64,000 nucleotides of DNA. Source: Microbacterium arborescens. Lineage in GTDB: Bacteria > Actinomycetota > Actinomycetes > Actinomycetales > Microbacteriaceae. The stretch lies in contig NZ_CP128474.1 in the NCBI RefSeq assembly GCF_030369635.1, forward strand, positions 930,001 to 994,000, read 5' to 3'. A model generated the notes under the pieces. The model was given only the letters and a program-made list of their open reading frames with translations. It had not been told where the DNA came from and did not search any database. A program made the translations under genes and the position numbers. Below, in pieces: positions 44,044 to 52,256 of this stretch; the stretch's first letter is position 1, and every line of letters begins with the position of its first letter.

Positions 44044-44101
44044 GACACGTGTCGTCGAATCGCGCAACATGTGCCCCGTGCCCGCCGCGCGCGGTTAGCG
44101 T
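44044..44101 (+). promoter_or_regulatory. Promoter region of the PEP-mutase family gene
   Basis: TAGCGT (44096-44101) ends seven bases before the ATG at 44109 (leaderless). The 10-bp palindrome GACACGTGTC (44044-44053) upstream may be an operator. Confidence 0.4.
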
Positions 44102-44108
44102 GATCGGC

Positions 44109-44888
44109 ATGAGCACCCCCGCTGAGCGAGCCCAGACCCTGTCCGCACTCCATGCCGCGCCCGAGATCCTCCGGGTGGTGAACGTGTGGGACGTGGTGTC
44201 GGCCGAGGCCATCCTGGCTCTGCCCGAGACGCGCGCGATCGCCACCGCCGGTCACTCGATCGCCGCGTCGTTCGGGTACGAGGACGGCACCGACATCCCG
44301 CTCGAGATCGTGCTCGACATGGTGGGCCGCATCGTCTCGGTGGCCGGCGACGTCCCGGTGTCGGCCGACCTCGACGCCGGCTTCGGCGACCCCGGTGAGA
44401 CGACGCGCCGGGCCATCGGCGTGGGCATCGTCGGAGCCAACGTCGAAGACCGCCTGCAGCCTCTCGCGGACTCGGTCCGCGCGGTCGAGGCCATCGTCCG
44501 GGCGGGGGAGTCCGAGGGTGTCCCGTTCGCCCTCAACGCCCGCACCGACGCCTTCGTGCGCGCGGGCGACCGTTCGACCGAGGAATCGATCGCCGACGCC
44601 ATCGAGCGTGGTCGCGCCTACCTCGACGCCGGCGCCGATCTGGTCTTCGTTCCGGGTATCCTCGACGCCGACATCACCCGGCGCCTCGTCGACGGCCTCG
44701 GAGAGCGCAAGCTCAGCGTGATCGGGCTGCCGGGTGCGCTGACGGCCAAGGAGTACGAAGACCTCGGGGTCGCCCGCATCTCGTACGGCCCGACGACGCA
44801 GCGCGTGGCGCTGACGGCGCTGCAGGACGTCGCCCAGCAGCTCTACGCCAACGGGGTCATCCCGCCCTCGACGCGTCCGCTGAACTAG
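44109..44888 (+). CDS. Isocitrate lyase/PEP mutase superfamily protein
   Basis: A 259-residue (beta/alpha)8 enzyme of the isocitrate lyase/phosphoenolpyruvate mutase superfamily. LRVVNVWDVVSAEAI, then VSADLDAGFGDPGET (metal-binding Asp), GANVEDRLQPL and LNARTDAFVRAGD are the family motifs. The KKCGH motif of isocitrate lyase and the catalytic Cys loop of 2-methylisocitrate lyase are absent, so it is a generic C-C or P-C lyase, with carboxyphosphonoenolpyruvate mutase-like or oxaloacetate-hydrolase-like activities possible. Confidence 0.88.
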   Translation: MSTPAERAQTLSALHAAPEILRVVNVWDVVSAEAILALPETRAIATAGHSIAASFGYEDGTDIPLEIVLDMVGRIVSVAGDVPVSADLDAGFGDPGETTRRAIGVGIVGANVEDRLQPLADSVRAVEAIVRAGESEGVPFALNARTDAFVRAGDRSTEESIADAIERGRAYLDAGADLVFVPGILDADITRRLVDGLGERKLSVIGLPGALTAKEYEDLGVARISYGPTTQRVALTALQDVAQQLYANGVIPPSTRPLN

Positions 44889-44899
44889 GGGGGCGGATA

Positions 44900-44937
44900 C
44901 CGACGCCCACCGTCCTTCGCGGGGCGGTGGGCGTCGG
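44900..44937. terminator. Bidirectional hairpin terminator
   Basis: Perfect 13-bp arms (CCGACGCCCACCG at 44900-44912 and its complement at 44925-44937), extendable by five more pairs with one mismatch, lie between the convergent genes ending at 44888 and 44948. Confidence 0.8.
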
Positions 44938-44947
44938 CATCCCGCGC

Positions 44948-45805
44948 TCAGGCGAGTGCGGCGCGAAGCCCGTCGGCGAACGACGTCGTCGGTCGTCCGA
45001 TGAGGCGCGAGAGGGTGTGGTCGTCCACATCGAGAACGCCCTCGCGGATGCCGGTGTCGATCCCCGCGACGAATCGGGCGGTGTCGGCATCCAGCCCGGC
45101 GCCTTCCAGCGCGGCGATGTGGTCGTCCGTCGAGACGCGGACATACGCGACGTCGCGACCGAGCACCTCGGCCGCTCCGGCGGCGACGGCGTCGTAATCG
45201 ATGCGGGTGTCACCGGCGAACTCGTAGACCTCACCGATGCGACCGTCCTCGAGGAGGACGACAGCGGCCCCCTCGGCGAAGTCGGCGCGCGAAGCGGCGG
45301 CGATGAGGCCCTCGCCGACAGATGCCGCGATGACGCCGCTCTCGGCGGCCCGCTGGACGTCGGGCAGATAGTTCTCGATGTACCAGTTGTTGCGCACGAT
45401 CACGGCGGGGACGCCGCTCGCGGCGATCGCCTCCTCGGTCGCCTTGTGCTCGGCGCCCAGCGCCCACTCGAAGGTCGTCGCCTTCGGGGCGCTGGTGTAG
45501 ACGAGCTTCGACACGTTCGCCGCCGCAGCCGCGTCGATGACGTTCTTGTGGCCCGCGAACCGCTTGCCCGGTTCCGATGCCGAGATGAGCAGCACGCTCT
45601 CGACATCTGCCAACGCGGCGTTCAGCGAGGCGGGATCGTCGTAGTCGACACGGGCGGTGCGCACTCCGCGGTCCGCGAGGTCGGCGAGCTTCGTGAGGTC
45701 GCGCGCGCCGGCCACGATGGTGTCGGGGGAGACGCCGCGGGCGAGCAGGGCCTCGACGACGAGGTGGCCGAGCTGTCCGCTCGCTCCGGTGATGAGGATG
45801 GTCAT
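44948..45805 (-). CDS. NmrA-type NAD(P)H-binding oxidoreductase, QorB-like
   Basis: A 285-residue atypical SDR close to QorB/NmrA proteins (NADPH:quinone oxidoreductase 2): MTILITGASGQLGHLVVEAL with GxxGxxG, LLISASEPGKR, HKNVIDAAAAANVSKLVYTS and VIVRNNWYIENYL. The C-terminal part has VYEFAGD. It probably reduces quinones or senses NADPH. ATG 45805. It is divergent from an HxlR regulator with 96 bases between, as qorB-type genes often are. Confidence 0.9.
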   Translation of the reverse strand: MTILITGASGQLGHLVVEALLARGVSPDTIVAGARDLTKLADLADRGVRTARVDYDDPASLNAALADVESVLLISASEPGKRFAGHKNVIDAAAAANVSKLVYTSAPKATTFEWALGAEHKATEEAIAASGVPAVIVRNNWYIENYLPDVQRAAESGVIAASVGEGLIAAASRADFAEGAAVVLLEDGRIGEVYEFAGDTRIDYDAVAAGAAEVLGRDVAYVRVSTDDHIAALEGAGLDADTARFVAGIDTGIREGVLDVDDHTLSRLIGRPTTSFADGLRAALA

Positions 45806-45872
45806 CGGTGATCCTTTCGATCGGGTGTTGCCGGGCACAACCTCCGATCGCTGGTCACGCATTCCAACCGTG

Positions 45873-45880
45873 GGGTACCC
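45873..45880. promoter_or_regulatory. Candidate HxlR operator
   Basis: GGGTACCC is a perfect 8-bp palindrome with partly symmetric flanks, 22 bases upstream of the HxlR start, between the divergent pair. Confidence 0.35.
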
Positions 45881-45901
45881 ACTTTTCGGTAAGCTACGCA
45901 C

Positions 45902-46270
45902 ATGACAGTGAGTTTCGCGCAGATCCGGGCGACGTCCGATCAGATCTTCACCGAGAACTGTCCGACGCGCGTCGTGCTCGACCACGTCATGAGCAAATGG
46001 GGCGTGCTCGTGCTGCTCGCGCTCACCGACGGAACCGCGCGATGGGGTGAGCTCCGCCGCTCCGTCGCGGGCATCAGCGAGAAGATGCTCGCCTCGACGT
46101 TGCGCACGCTGGAGGCCGACGGCATCGTGAGCCGCACCGCCTACCCCGAGGTTCCGCCTCGCGTGGAGTATGCGCTGACCGAACGCGGCGATGAGCTGAT
46201 GGAGCGCATGATGCCGCTCATGGAGTGGATCGCGGCCCACGCGGACGAGATCGTCGAACGTCGGGGTTGA
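45902..46270 (+). CDS. HxlR family transcriptional regulator
   Basis: A 122-residue winged-helix regulator of the HxlR group: CPTRVVLDHVMSKWGVLVLL, then RWGELRRSVAGISEKMLAST as the recognition helix and RTAYPEVPPRVEYALTERG as the wing. One cysteine, Cys20 in FTENCPTR, is at the conserved position used for thiol or quinone sensing in HypR/QorR-type members. The divergent NmrA/QorB-like gene is the probable target. Confidence 0.91.
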   Translation: MTVSFAQIRATSDQIFTENCPTRVVLDHVMSKWGVLVLLALTDGTARWGELRRSVAGISEKMLASTLRTLEADGIVSRTAYPEVPPRVEYALTERGDELMERMMPLMEWIAAHADEIVERRG

Positions 46271-46305
46271 AGGCTGGGTATCCGATGCGAACCCTGTCAC
46301 CGGGA

Positions 46306-46333
46306 GCGATAACGATATATCGTCAGGTATCGC
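46306..46333. promoter_or_regulatory. Operator of the PadR gene
   Basis: ACGATATATCGT (46312-46323) is a perfect 12-bp palindrome nested in an outer inverted repeat GCGATA (46306) ... TATCGC (46328), 28-55 bases upstream of the PadR start. AT-rich nested dyads are usual for PadR autoregulation. Confidence 0.6.
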
Positions 46334-46360
46334 TAACGTATCGACGACCGGGAGGTCAGC

Positions 46361-46945
46361 ATGAGCGGAACATTCCCCACCGGCGGTTTCGGCAGCCGTG
46401 ACAACATCTTCGGCGGTCGGGGCGGCTTCAACGTCTCCGACCTCGGAAACAACGTGTTCGAAGCCTTCGACCAGTTGAAGTCGACCTTCGAGCAGAAGGT
46501 GAACACCCGGGTGGGACGCGGCGACGTCCGTGCCGCCGTGCTCGCCCTCCTCGCCGAGCAGCCCATGCACGGCTACCAGATCATCCACGAGATCGAAGAG
46601 CGCAGCGGCGGTTCGTGGAAGCCGAGTGCCGGATCGGTCTATCCGACGCTCCAGCTGCTCGCTGACGAGGGACTCGTGAGCGCGGAGGAGTCCAACGGTC
46701 GCAAGACCTACTCGCTCACCGAGGCCGGCCGCGCGGCGGCGGGCGAGGCGGGCGAGAAGTCCGCCCCGTGGGAAGGCACGAGCCGCGACCACAGCCGGGT
46801 GACAGCGCTGCCCAAGGCAGGAGTCGAGCTGGCGCAGGCCGCCGCTCAGGTCGGCCGCAGCGGATCGCCCGAGCAGGTTCAGCAGGCCGTCGAGATCCTC
46901 GACGACGCGCGTCGCAAGCTGTACGCCCTGCTCGCGCAGGCCTGA
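46361..46945 (+). CDS. PadR family transcriptional regulator
   Basis: A 194-residue PadR-type protein. A Gly/Phe-rich N-terminal arm (residues 1-45) precedes the winged helix: VRAAVLALLAEQPMHGYQII, then GGSWKPSAGSVYPTLQLLAD and KTYSLTEAGRAAAGE. The C-terminal part is the helical dimerisation domain. Start ATG 46361 has CGGGAGG. The upstream nested palindrome suggests autoregulation, and the UbiB-like gene starts five bases after its stop, so both are probably in one transcript. Confidence 0.91.
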   Translation: MSGTFPTGGFGSRDNIFGGRGGFNVSDLGNNVFEAFDQLKSTFEQKVNTRVGRGDVRAAVLALLAEQPMHGYQIIHEIEERSGGSWKPSAGSVYPTLQLLADEGLVSAEESNGRKTYSLTEAGRAAAGEAGEKSAPWEGTSRDHSRVTALPKAGVELAQAAAQVGRSGSPEQVQQAVEILDDARRKLYALLAQA

Positions 46946-46950
46946 CGCGG

Positions 46951-48693
46951 GTGGCCTCGGCCGACCCGCATCGCGTCGCGTCACCCGGCACCCTCGCGGC
47001 GCCGGGTGACGCTCGCGCGCGTGCGCGCTATCGCCGCATCCTGCGATTCGCCGCTCGCGCACTGGTGCAGACGTGGTGGTTCGAGATCGTCCTGCCGCGC
47101 TTCGGTCTCGAGCGGATCGCCGAACGCGGGCGTACGGCGCGGCTGCGCCGGCTGGCGCGCCGATTCCACATGCTCGCGGTCGAGCTCGGCGGGCTCATGA
47201 TCAAGGTCGGGCAGTTCATGTCGTCCCGGCTCGACGTCCTGCCCCCGGAGATCACCACCGAGCTGGCCGGACTGCAGGACGAGGTGCCGCCGGTGCCCTT
47301 CGACCAGATCCGGACGGCCGCCGAGTCGGAGCTCGGGATGCCGCTGCGCGACGCCTACGCGTCATTTGACGAAGAGCCGGTGGCCGCGGCATCCCTCGGG
47401 CAGGCCCATCGTGCCCGACTCACGCCCGAGCAGGCCGTCGATGCCGGGTTCACCGACGTCATCGTGAAGGTGCAGCGCCCCGGCATCCAGACGATCGTCG
47501 ACGTCGATCTCGCCGCGCTCCGGCGCATCGCCCGTTGGCTCCGGCGCATCCGCCTGGTCTCTCGCCGCGCGGACATGCCCGCACTCGTCGAGGAGTTCGC
47601 CGTCACGAGCCTCGAAGAGATCGATTATCGTCACGAGGCGGCCAACGCCGAGCGTTTCCGCGAGAAGTTCGCCGACAACCCCCGGGTCGCCGTTCCCGAG
47701 ATCGCGTGGGAGCGCTCGACGTCGCGCGTACTGACCCTCGCCGACGTCACCGCGATCAAGGTCACGGACGTCGAGGGGCTACGGGCCGCGGGCATCGATC
47801 CCCACGACGTGGCCGGCGTGTTCGCCTCGGTGATGTTCGACCAGTTCTTCGGCTTCGGCTTCTTCCATGCCGATCCGCATCCCGGCAACGTCTTCGTGAC
47901 GCCTGTGCCCCCCGATCAGCGGCGCGAGGGCCGGCCCGACTGGCTGCTCACGTTCATCGACTTCGGGATGATGGGCGAGATCTCTTCCTCGACGCGAGAA
48001 GCTCTGCGAACCGTCCTCGTCGCCGCGGCGGCGCGCGACGGCCGCGGGCTCGTCGCCGGGATCTCGCAGGTCGGCGCACTGTTGCCCTCCGCCGACGTCC
48101 GCGAGCTCGAGCGAGCGATGACCCAGCTCTTCGCCCGCTTCGGCGGCATGGGGTTCGCTGAACTGAAACAAGTCGATCCCCGTGAGTTCCGCGATTTCGC
48201 AGGGGAGTTCGGTGAGCTCGCACGCGCGCTGCCGTTCCAGCTGCCCGAGAACTTCCTGCTCGTCGTGCGAGCGGCATCGCTCACCTCGGGCGTCTGCACG
48301 TCGATCGATCCCGCATTCAACCTCTGGGATGCCGTGGAGCCGTACGCCGCTCGGCTTCTCCGCGAGGAACGCGGCGATCTCATGCGCGATGTGGCGCGGC
48401 GTGCGATGGGGCTCGCCGACGTCACGATGCGCCTGCCGCAGCGGCTCGACGGCCTCATCACGCATCTCGAGGACGGCAACCTCGACTTCGACAGCGGCCG
48501 GCTCGAACGGCGGATGTCGCGTCTGGAACGACTGGGACGCCGAGCGGTCTCGGGAATCCTCTTCGCCGGCCTGCTCGTGGCAGGAGTGCTCATGCGCCCC
48601 GACGACGAGACGTTCGGGACAGTGCTGATGGCGCTGTCGGCGTTGCCGTTGCTGCACGTCGTCTTCGCCGGGTTCTTCGGCCCGCGCGACTGA
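46951..48693 (+). CDS. ABC1/UbiB (AarF) family atypical kinase
   Basis: A 580-residue UbiB-family protein. The signature KxGQ motif is LMIKVGQFMSSRLDVLPPEI (near residue 85), the Ala-rich loop AAASLGQAHRA, the Lys in VKVQRPG, HADPHPGN near 306 and the DFG motif FIDFGMMG near 336. Two hydrophobic helices end the protein. Relatives support quinone biosynthesis through ATPase activity and lipid handling. Here it is probably controlled with the PadR gene. GTG 46951. Confidence 0.93.
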   Translation: MASADPHRVASPGTLAAPGDARARARYRRILRFAARALVQTWWFEIVLPRFGLERIAERGRTARLRRLARRFHMLAVELGGLMIKVGQFMSSRLDVLPPEITTELAGLQDEVPPVPFDQIRTAAESELGMPLRDAYASFDEEPVAAASLGQAHRARLTPEQAVDAGFTDVIVKVQRPGIQTIVDVDLAALRRIARWLRRIRLVSRRADMPALVEEFAVTSLEEIDYRHEAANAERFREKFADNPRVAVPEIAWERSTSRVLTLADVTAIKVTDVEGLRAAGIDPHDVAGVFASVMFDQFFGFGFFHADPHPGNVFVTPVPPDQRREGRPDWLLTFIDFGMMGEISSSTREALRTVLVAAAARDGRGLVAGISQVGALLPSADVRELERAMTQLFARFGGMGFAELKQVDPREFRDFAGEFGELARALPFQLPENFLLVVRAASLTSGVCTSIDPAFNLWDAVEPYAARLLREERGDLMRDVARRAMGLADVTMRLPQRLDGLITHLEDGNLDFDSGRLERRMSRLERLGRRAVSGILFAGLLVAGVLMRPDDETFGTVLMALSALPLLHVVFAGFFGPRD

Positions 48694-48701
48694 CGGCTGG
48701 G

Positions 48702-48707
48702 TAGCCT
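48702..48707 (+). promoter_or_regulatory. -10 element of the Nudix gene (leaderless)
   Basis: TAGCCT ends six bases before the ATG at 48714. Confidence 0.5.
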
Positions 48708-48713
48708 GGAACA

Positions 48714-49424
48714 ATGCCCCTCGACCCCTCGGGAACGGGCGCGCGCGACCAGCTCGCCGCGCTCGCCGCGCGTCTCGGACGCCCGGCGTCCGGCGCGGGC
48801 CCGGCCGGTGACGTGGCGGCGGCTCCCGGCACGCGGGCCGCCGCCGTGCTCGTGCTGTTCGGCGTCCTCGACGACCGCCCGAGCGCTCACGCGCCCGAGG
48901 GCGCGCTCTCGCGTGAGCTCGACGTCCTGCTGCTCTCGCGCGCGACGACGCTCCGGTCGCACCCGGGTCAGGTGGCGCTGCCGGGCGGGCGGGTCGATCC
49001 CGGTGACGTCGACGTCGTCGCCGCGGCACTGCGCGAAGCGCGCGAGGAGACCGGCCTCGACACCGAAGGCGTGGAGGTTCTCGGAGCCCTTCCGCCGGTG
49101 CCCTTGGAGTACTCCCGTCACCTCGTGACCCCCGTCCTGGCATGGTGGCGTCGCCCGTCGCCGGTGCGCGTGGTCGACGTGGCCGAGTCCGCCGCGGTCT
49201 TCCGCGCTCCCGTCGCCGACCTGCTCGCGCCGGCGAATCGAGGCGTCACGGTGCTGCGACGCGACGGCTCCGAATGGCGGGGACCGGGCTTCGTCGTGCG
49301 TCAGGATGCCGCCGAGTTCCTCGTCTGGGGCTTCACCGCCATGCTCCTCGACGGCCTGTTCACCGAGCTCGGCTGGACCCAGGCCTGGGACACCGAGCGG
49401 GAGCTGCCCCTCCCGCCCCCGTGA
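48714..49424 (+). CDS. Nudix hydrolase, CoA pyrophosphatase (NudL)-like
   Basis: A 236-residue Nudix protein of the CoA diphosphatase type: LLLSRATTLRSHPGQVALPG is the UPF0035 signature preceding the Nudix box. The box, GGRVDPGDVDVVAAALREAR then EETGL, has Asp where the first Glu is usual; the metal-binding REAREETGL part is intact. It should cleave CoA or related nucleotides to phosphopantetheine and ADP. It converges on the SLC13 permease gene. Confidence 0.88.
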   Translation: MPLDPSGTGARDQLAALAARLGRPASGAGPAGDVAAAPGTRAAAVLVLFGVLDDRPSAHAPEGALSRELDVLLLSRATTLRSHPGQVALPGGRVDPGDVDVVAAALREAREETGLDTEGVEVLGALPPVPLEYSRHLVTPVLAWWRRPSPVRVVDVAESAAVFRAPVADLLAPANRGVTVLRRDGSEWRGPGFVVRQDAAEFLVWGFTAMLLDGLFTELGWTQAWDTERELPLPPP

Positions 49425-49442
49425 ACGTCGTGCTCCCGGGCA

Positions 49443-50753
49443 TCAGAATCGCCAGATGAGCGGTACGTAGAACACGGCCGCGAGCAGGAACAGGACGCTC
49501 AGGGGGAGACCCAGCCGCCAGTAGTCGCCGAACCGATAACCGCCGGGGGTCATCACCATGAGATTGACCGGGGTGGCCACAGGGGTCAGGAACGATGACG
49601 CTCCGGCGACGGTGAGGGCCATGAGGAACGGCAGCGCGCTGACCTCGAGGGTGATGGCTATCGACGTCGCGACCGGGGCGACGATGAGCACGGTGGCGAC
49701 GTTCGAGATGAACTGTCCGAGCACGATCACCACGACGCAGACGACGATGAGCGCCAGGTGCGGGTCGGCCTGCCCGACGACGGCGAGCATGCCGTCGGCC
49801 ACGACGTCGGCGGCGCCCGTCTCGAGAAAAGCCACCGACAGCGGGATCATGCCGGCGATGAGCACGAGAGTGGTCCACGACACCCCGTGGTAGAGGTCGG
49901 GAAGCTTCACGACTCGGAAGAGGATGAGCGCTCCGGCGGCGAGGAGACCGGCGACGGCGGGCGGAACGGCGCCGGTGGCCAGCAGCGCGACCATCACGGC
50001 GGTGACGGCGAGCGTGCGCCGCGAGCCACGGTGCAGCCGGGTGGGTCGCTGGGTGCGGATGGCTCCGGTGCGCACGGCCTCGGGAACCAGCGAGAGGGTC
50101 TCGGCCTCGCGCTCCGTGTGATGGTCGGGGGCGGGCTCCGGCCCGTGATGCGGCAGCAGCCGTGGGCCGAGCAGCACGACGATCGCGATCGTGGCCGCGA
50201 CGAGCGGGAGCCCGACGAGTGCGAACTCGAAGAAGCCGAAGGGGCGGCCGGCCTCGGAATCCGCGAGCTCGGACACCACCACGTTCACGGGCGTTCCCGT
50301 CAGCGTGAGCAGAGAGGCCGATGAGGCGATGTATGCCAGCGGGATCATGAGCTGCGAAGGGGGCAGTCCCGATCGGCGTGCGACCACGGCTGCGACGGGG
50401 ATGAGCGCGGCGACGGCGCCATTGATGCTGATCAGCGCGGTGAGGATCGCGACGATCCCGCCGACCCAGATCAGGATGCGGCCACGCCGCGTACCGGCGC
50501 GCGCGAGGATCACGGCACCGACGATCCGGGTGACGCCGCTCGTCTCGAGGGCCGTCGCGACGATGAACAGGCTCGCGATGAACAGCACCGTGGGATCGCC
50601 GAAGCCGGCGAACGCCTGGGGGAGGGTGAGCACCCCCGTGGCCCACAGCGCGAGCGCGACACCCACGGCCACGACCTCGAGCGGCACCCGCGCCGAGAGG
50701 AACGCGATGATCGCTGCGGCGAGGATCAGGAAAGTCGCGACGATCGGGTCCAC
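49443..50753 (-). CDS. SLC13/DASS family permease
   Basis: A 436-residue ion-coupled anion transporter. Two repeat units each carry the anion/Na+ motif: SINGAVAALIPVA with SSASLLTLTGTPVN, and QFISNVATVLIVAPVA with ASSFLTPVATPVNLM. A polar loop (residues 205-255) separates them. Likely substrates are dicarboxylates, sulfate or similar anions. GTG 50753 is seven bases after TAGCGT (50766-50761), hence leaderless; the frame stays open far upstream but the protein ends there. Confidence 0.9.
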   Translation of the reverse strand: MDPIVATFLILAAAIIAFLSARVPLEVVAVGVALALWATGVLTLPQAFAGFGDPTVLFIASLFIVATALETSGVTRIVGAVILARAGTRRGRILIWVGGIVAILTALISINGAVAALIPVAAVVARRSGLPPSQLMIPLAYIASSASLLTLTGTPVNVVVSELADSEAGRPFGFFEFALVGLPLVAATIAIVVLLGPRLLPHHGPEPAPDHHTEREAETLSLVPEAVRTGAIRTQRPTRLHRGSRRTLAVTAVMVALLATGAVPPAVAGLLAAGALILFRVVKLPDLYHGVSWTTLVLIAGMIPLSVAFLETGAADVVADGMLAVVGQADPHLALIVVCVVVIVLGQFISNVATVLIVAPVATSIAITLEVSALPFLMALTVAGASSFLTPVATPVNLMVMTPGGYRFGDYWRLGLPLSVLFLLAAVFYVPLIWRF

Positions 50754-50760
50754 TCGGCCC

Positions 50761-50766
50761 ACGCTA
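50761..50766 (-). promoter_or_regulatory. -10 element of the SLC13 permease gene (leaderless)
   Basis: On the minus strand TAGCGT ends seven bases before the GTG at 50753. Confidence 0.45.
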
Positions 50767-50849
50767 CCCGGCGGGGCCGACCGAGACGACGTGGCGATCT
50801 CCACCTGTGGGGGGAGGCGGCGACCGCGTCGCGACGAGAAGCTGGAGAG

Positions 50850-52247
50850 GTGAGTTCCCCCATCGATACGCCTCCGCCCCGACCGTCCGCCGCCTCGCGC
50901 CGCCGTAGCGCAGCAGCCGTCGCCGTCGCCGCTGCGACTGCCGCGGTGCTCAGCGCCTGCTCGGCGGACCCCGCCCCCGCAGCGACGTCCGCCCCGTCCG
51001 CGACCCCGGTCGAGATTCCCGTCACGCCGGTCGGCGACCAGGTCCGCTGGGTGATGGACGAGATCAACGCCGACGCGGCCACCGATATCGAAGACATCGA
51101 GACGCACTTCGACGCCGCCGCTCTGGAGCAGCTCCCGCCCGCGCAGCTGCAGGAGGTGTTCGCGCAGATGCAGGCCGCGGCCCCGTGGACGGCGGTCGGG
51201 TACGACGGCGTCGAGACCGAGGCCCGCGTGACCATCGAGTCCGCTCAGGTGACCTACGACATGTCGATCTCGGTCACCCCCGACGCTCGCATCCAGATGC
51301 TCCTGTTCAGCCCGCCGCAGCCTGAGCGCACGCCCGCGGCGTCCTGGGACGAGCTCACTCAGCAGATCGACGACGCCGCCTTCACCGCCGGCGTGCACGT
51401 CCGGGAGGTCGGGGGCGAGGTGCTCTACGAGGGCGGTGACCAGGCCGCCGGACCCATCGGCTCCATCTTCAAGCTGTGGGTGCTCGGCGCCGTCGTCGAC
51501 GCCGTCGCGGCCGGACGGCTCGCCTGGGACGACGAGCTGGTCGTCGACGACGCGGTGCGGAGCCTCCCCAGCGGCGAGCTGCAGGACCGTCCCGACGGCA
51601 CGAAGGTGACCGTGCGGGAGGCCGCCGACAAGATGATCGCCATCAGTGACAACACCGCGACCGACATGCTCATCCGGGCCGTCGGACGCGAGGCGGTCGA
51701 AACCGCGATGGTCTCGATGGGGCACTCCGACCCCGACGCGAACACCCCGCTGTTGACGACACGCGAGCTGTTCTGGCTCCTCTTCGGCGAGGCCGACCTG
51801 CGTGCGCTCTGGAGCGGGGCCGCCGACGACGCCGAGGCGCGACGGTCGGTGCTGGAGCGGCTGCCGGCGGGTGTCCCCGACCTCGCGGCGGCGGCCGCGG
51901 CGACGCCGGGCTGGCAAGACGGCATCGACTGGTTCGCAACTCCAGACGACCTGGCCGCAGCCCACGCGTCGCTGCAGGAACGGGCCCGCACCGACGCGGG
52001 TGCGCCCGTGCGCGACATCCTGTCCGCCAACCCCGGGCTCGATTTCGGCGAGAAGTGGACGTACGTCGGTTTCAAGGGCGGCAGCTCCATCGGCGTGCTC
52101 GCCGGGTCGTGGTACCTCGAGCGGGAGGAGGGCGCGCCGGTCGTGATCACGGTGCTCGCACGCGCCGACGACGCCACGACGCTCGCCGCCCCCGCCGTGG
52201 CGCTCGGGTGGGCGCAGGACGCAGCCGCGATCCTCGCCGGCCCGTAG
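50850..52247 (+). CDS. Serine hydrolase lipoprotein, class A beta-lactamase-like
   Basis: A 465-residue lipoprotein (lipobox LSAC near residue 37). After an N-terminal Cpl-7/DUF-like region the penicillin-recognising fold begins: SxxK is Ser205-Ile-Phe-Lys208 (IGSIFKLWVLGA), SDN is Ser266-Asp-Asn (MIAISDNTATDML), and the third motif is Lys409-Gly-Gly (GFKGGSSIGV) rather than KTG. The class A Glu166 omega loop is not evident, so it may be a D-Ala peptidase or a weak beta-lactamase. GTG 50850 with a GGAGAGG site. Confidence 0.88.
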   Translation: MSSPIDTPPPRPSAASRRRSAAAVAVAAATAAVLSACSADPAPAATSAPSATPVEIPVTPVGDQVRWVMDEINADAATDIEDIETHFDAAALEQLPPAQLQEVFAQMQAAAPWTAVGYDGVETEARVTIESAQVTYDMSISVTPDARIQMLLFSPPQPERTPAASWDELTQQIDDAAFTAGVHVREVGGEVLYEGGDQAAGPIGSIFKLWVLGAVVDAVAAGRLAWDDELVVDDAVRSLPSGELQDRPDGTKVTVREAADKMIAISDNTATDMLIRAVGREAVETAMVSMGHSDPDANTPLLTTRELFWLLFGEADLRALWSGAADDAEARRSVLERLPAGVPDLAAAAAATPGWQDGIDWFATPDDLAAAHASLQERARTDAGAPVRDILSANPGLDFGEKWTYVGFKGGSSIGVLAGSWYLEREEGAPVVITVLARADDATTLAAPAVALGWAQDAAAILAGP

Positions 52248-52250
52248 CCT
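52245..52250 (+). promoter_or_regulatory. -10 element of the sugar dehydrogenase gene (leaderless)
   Basis: TAGCCT overlaps the TAG stop of the upstream gene and ends six bases before the ATG at 52257. Confidence 0.45.
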
Positions 52251-52256
52251 GGAACG

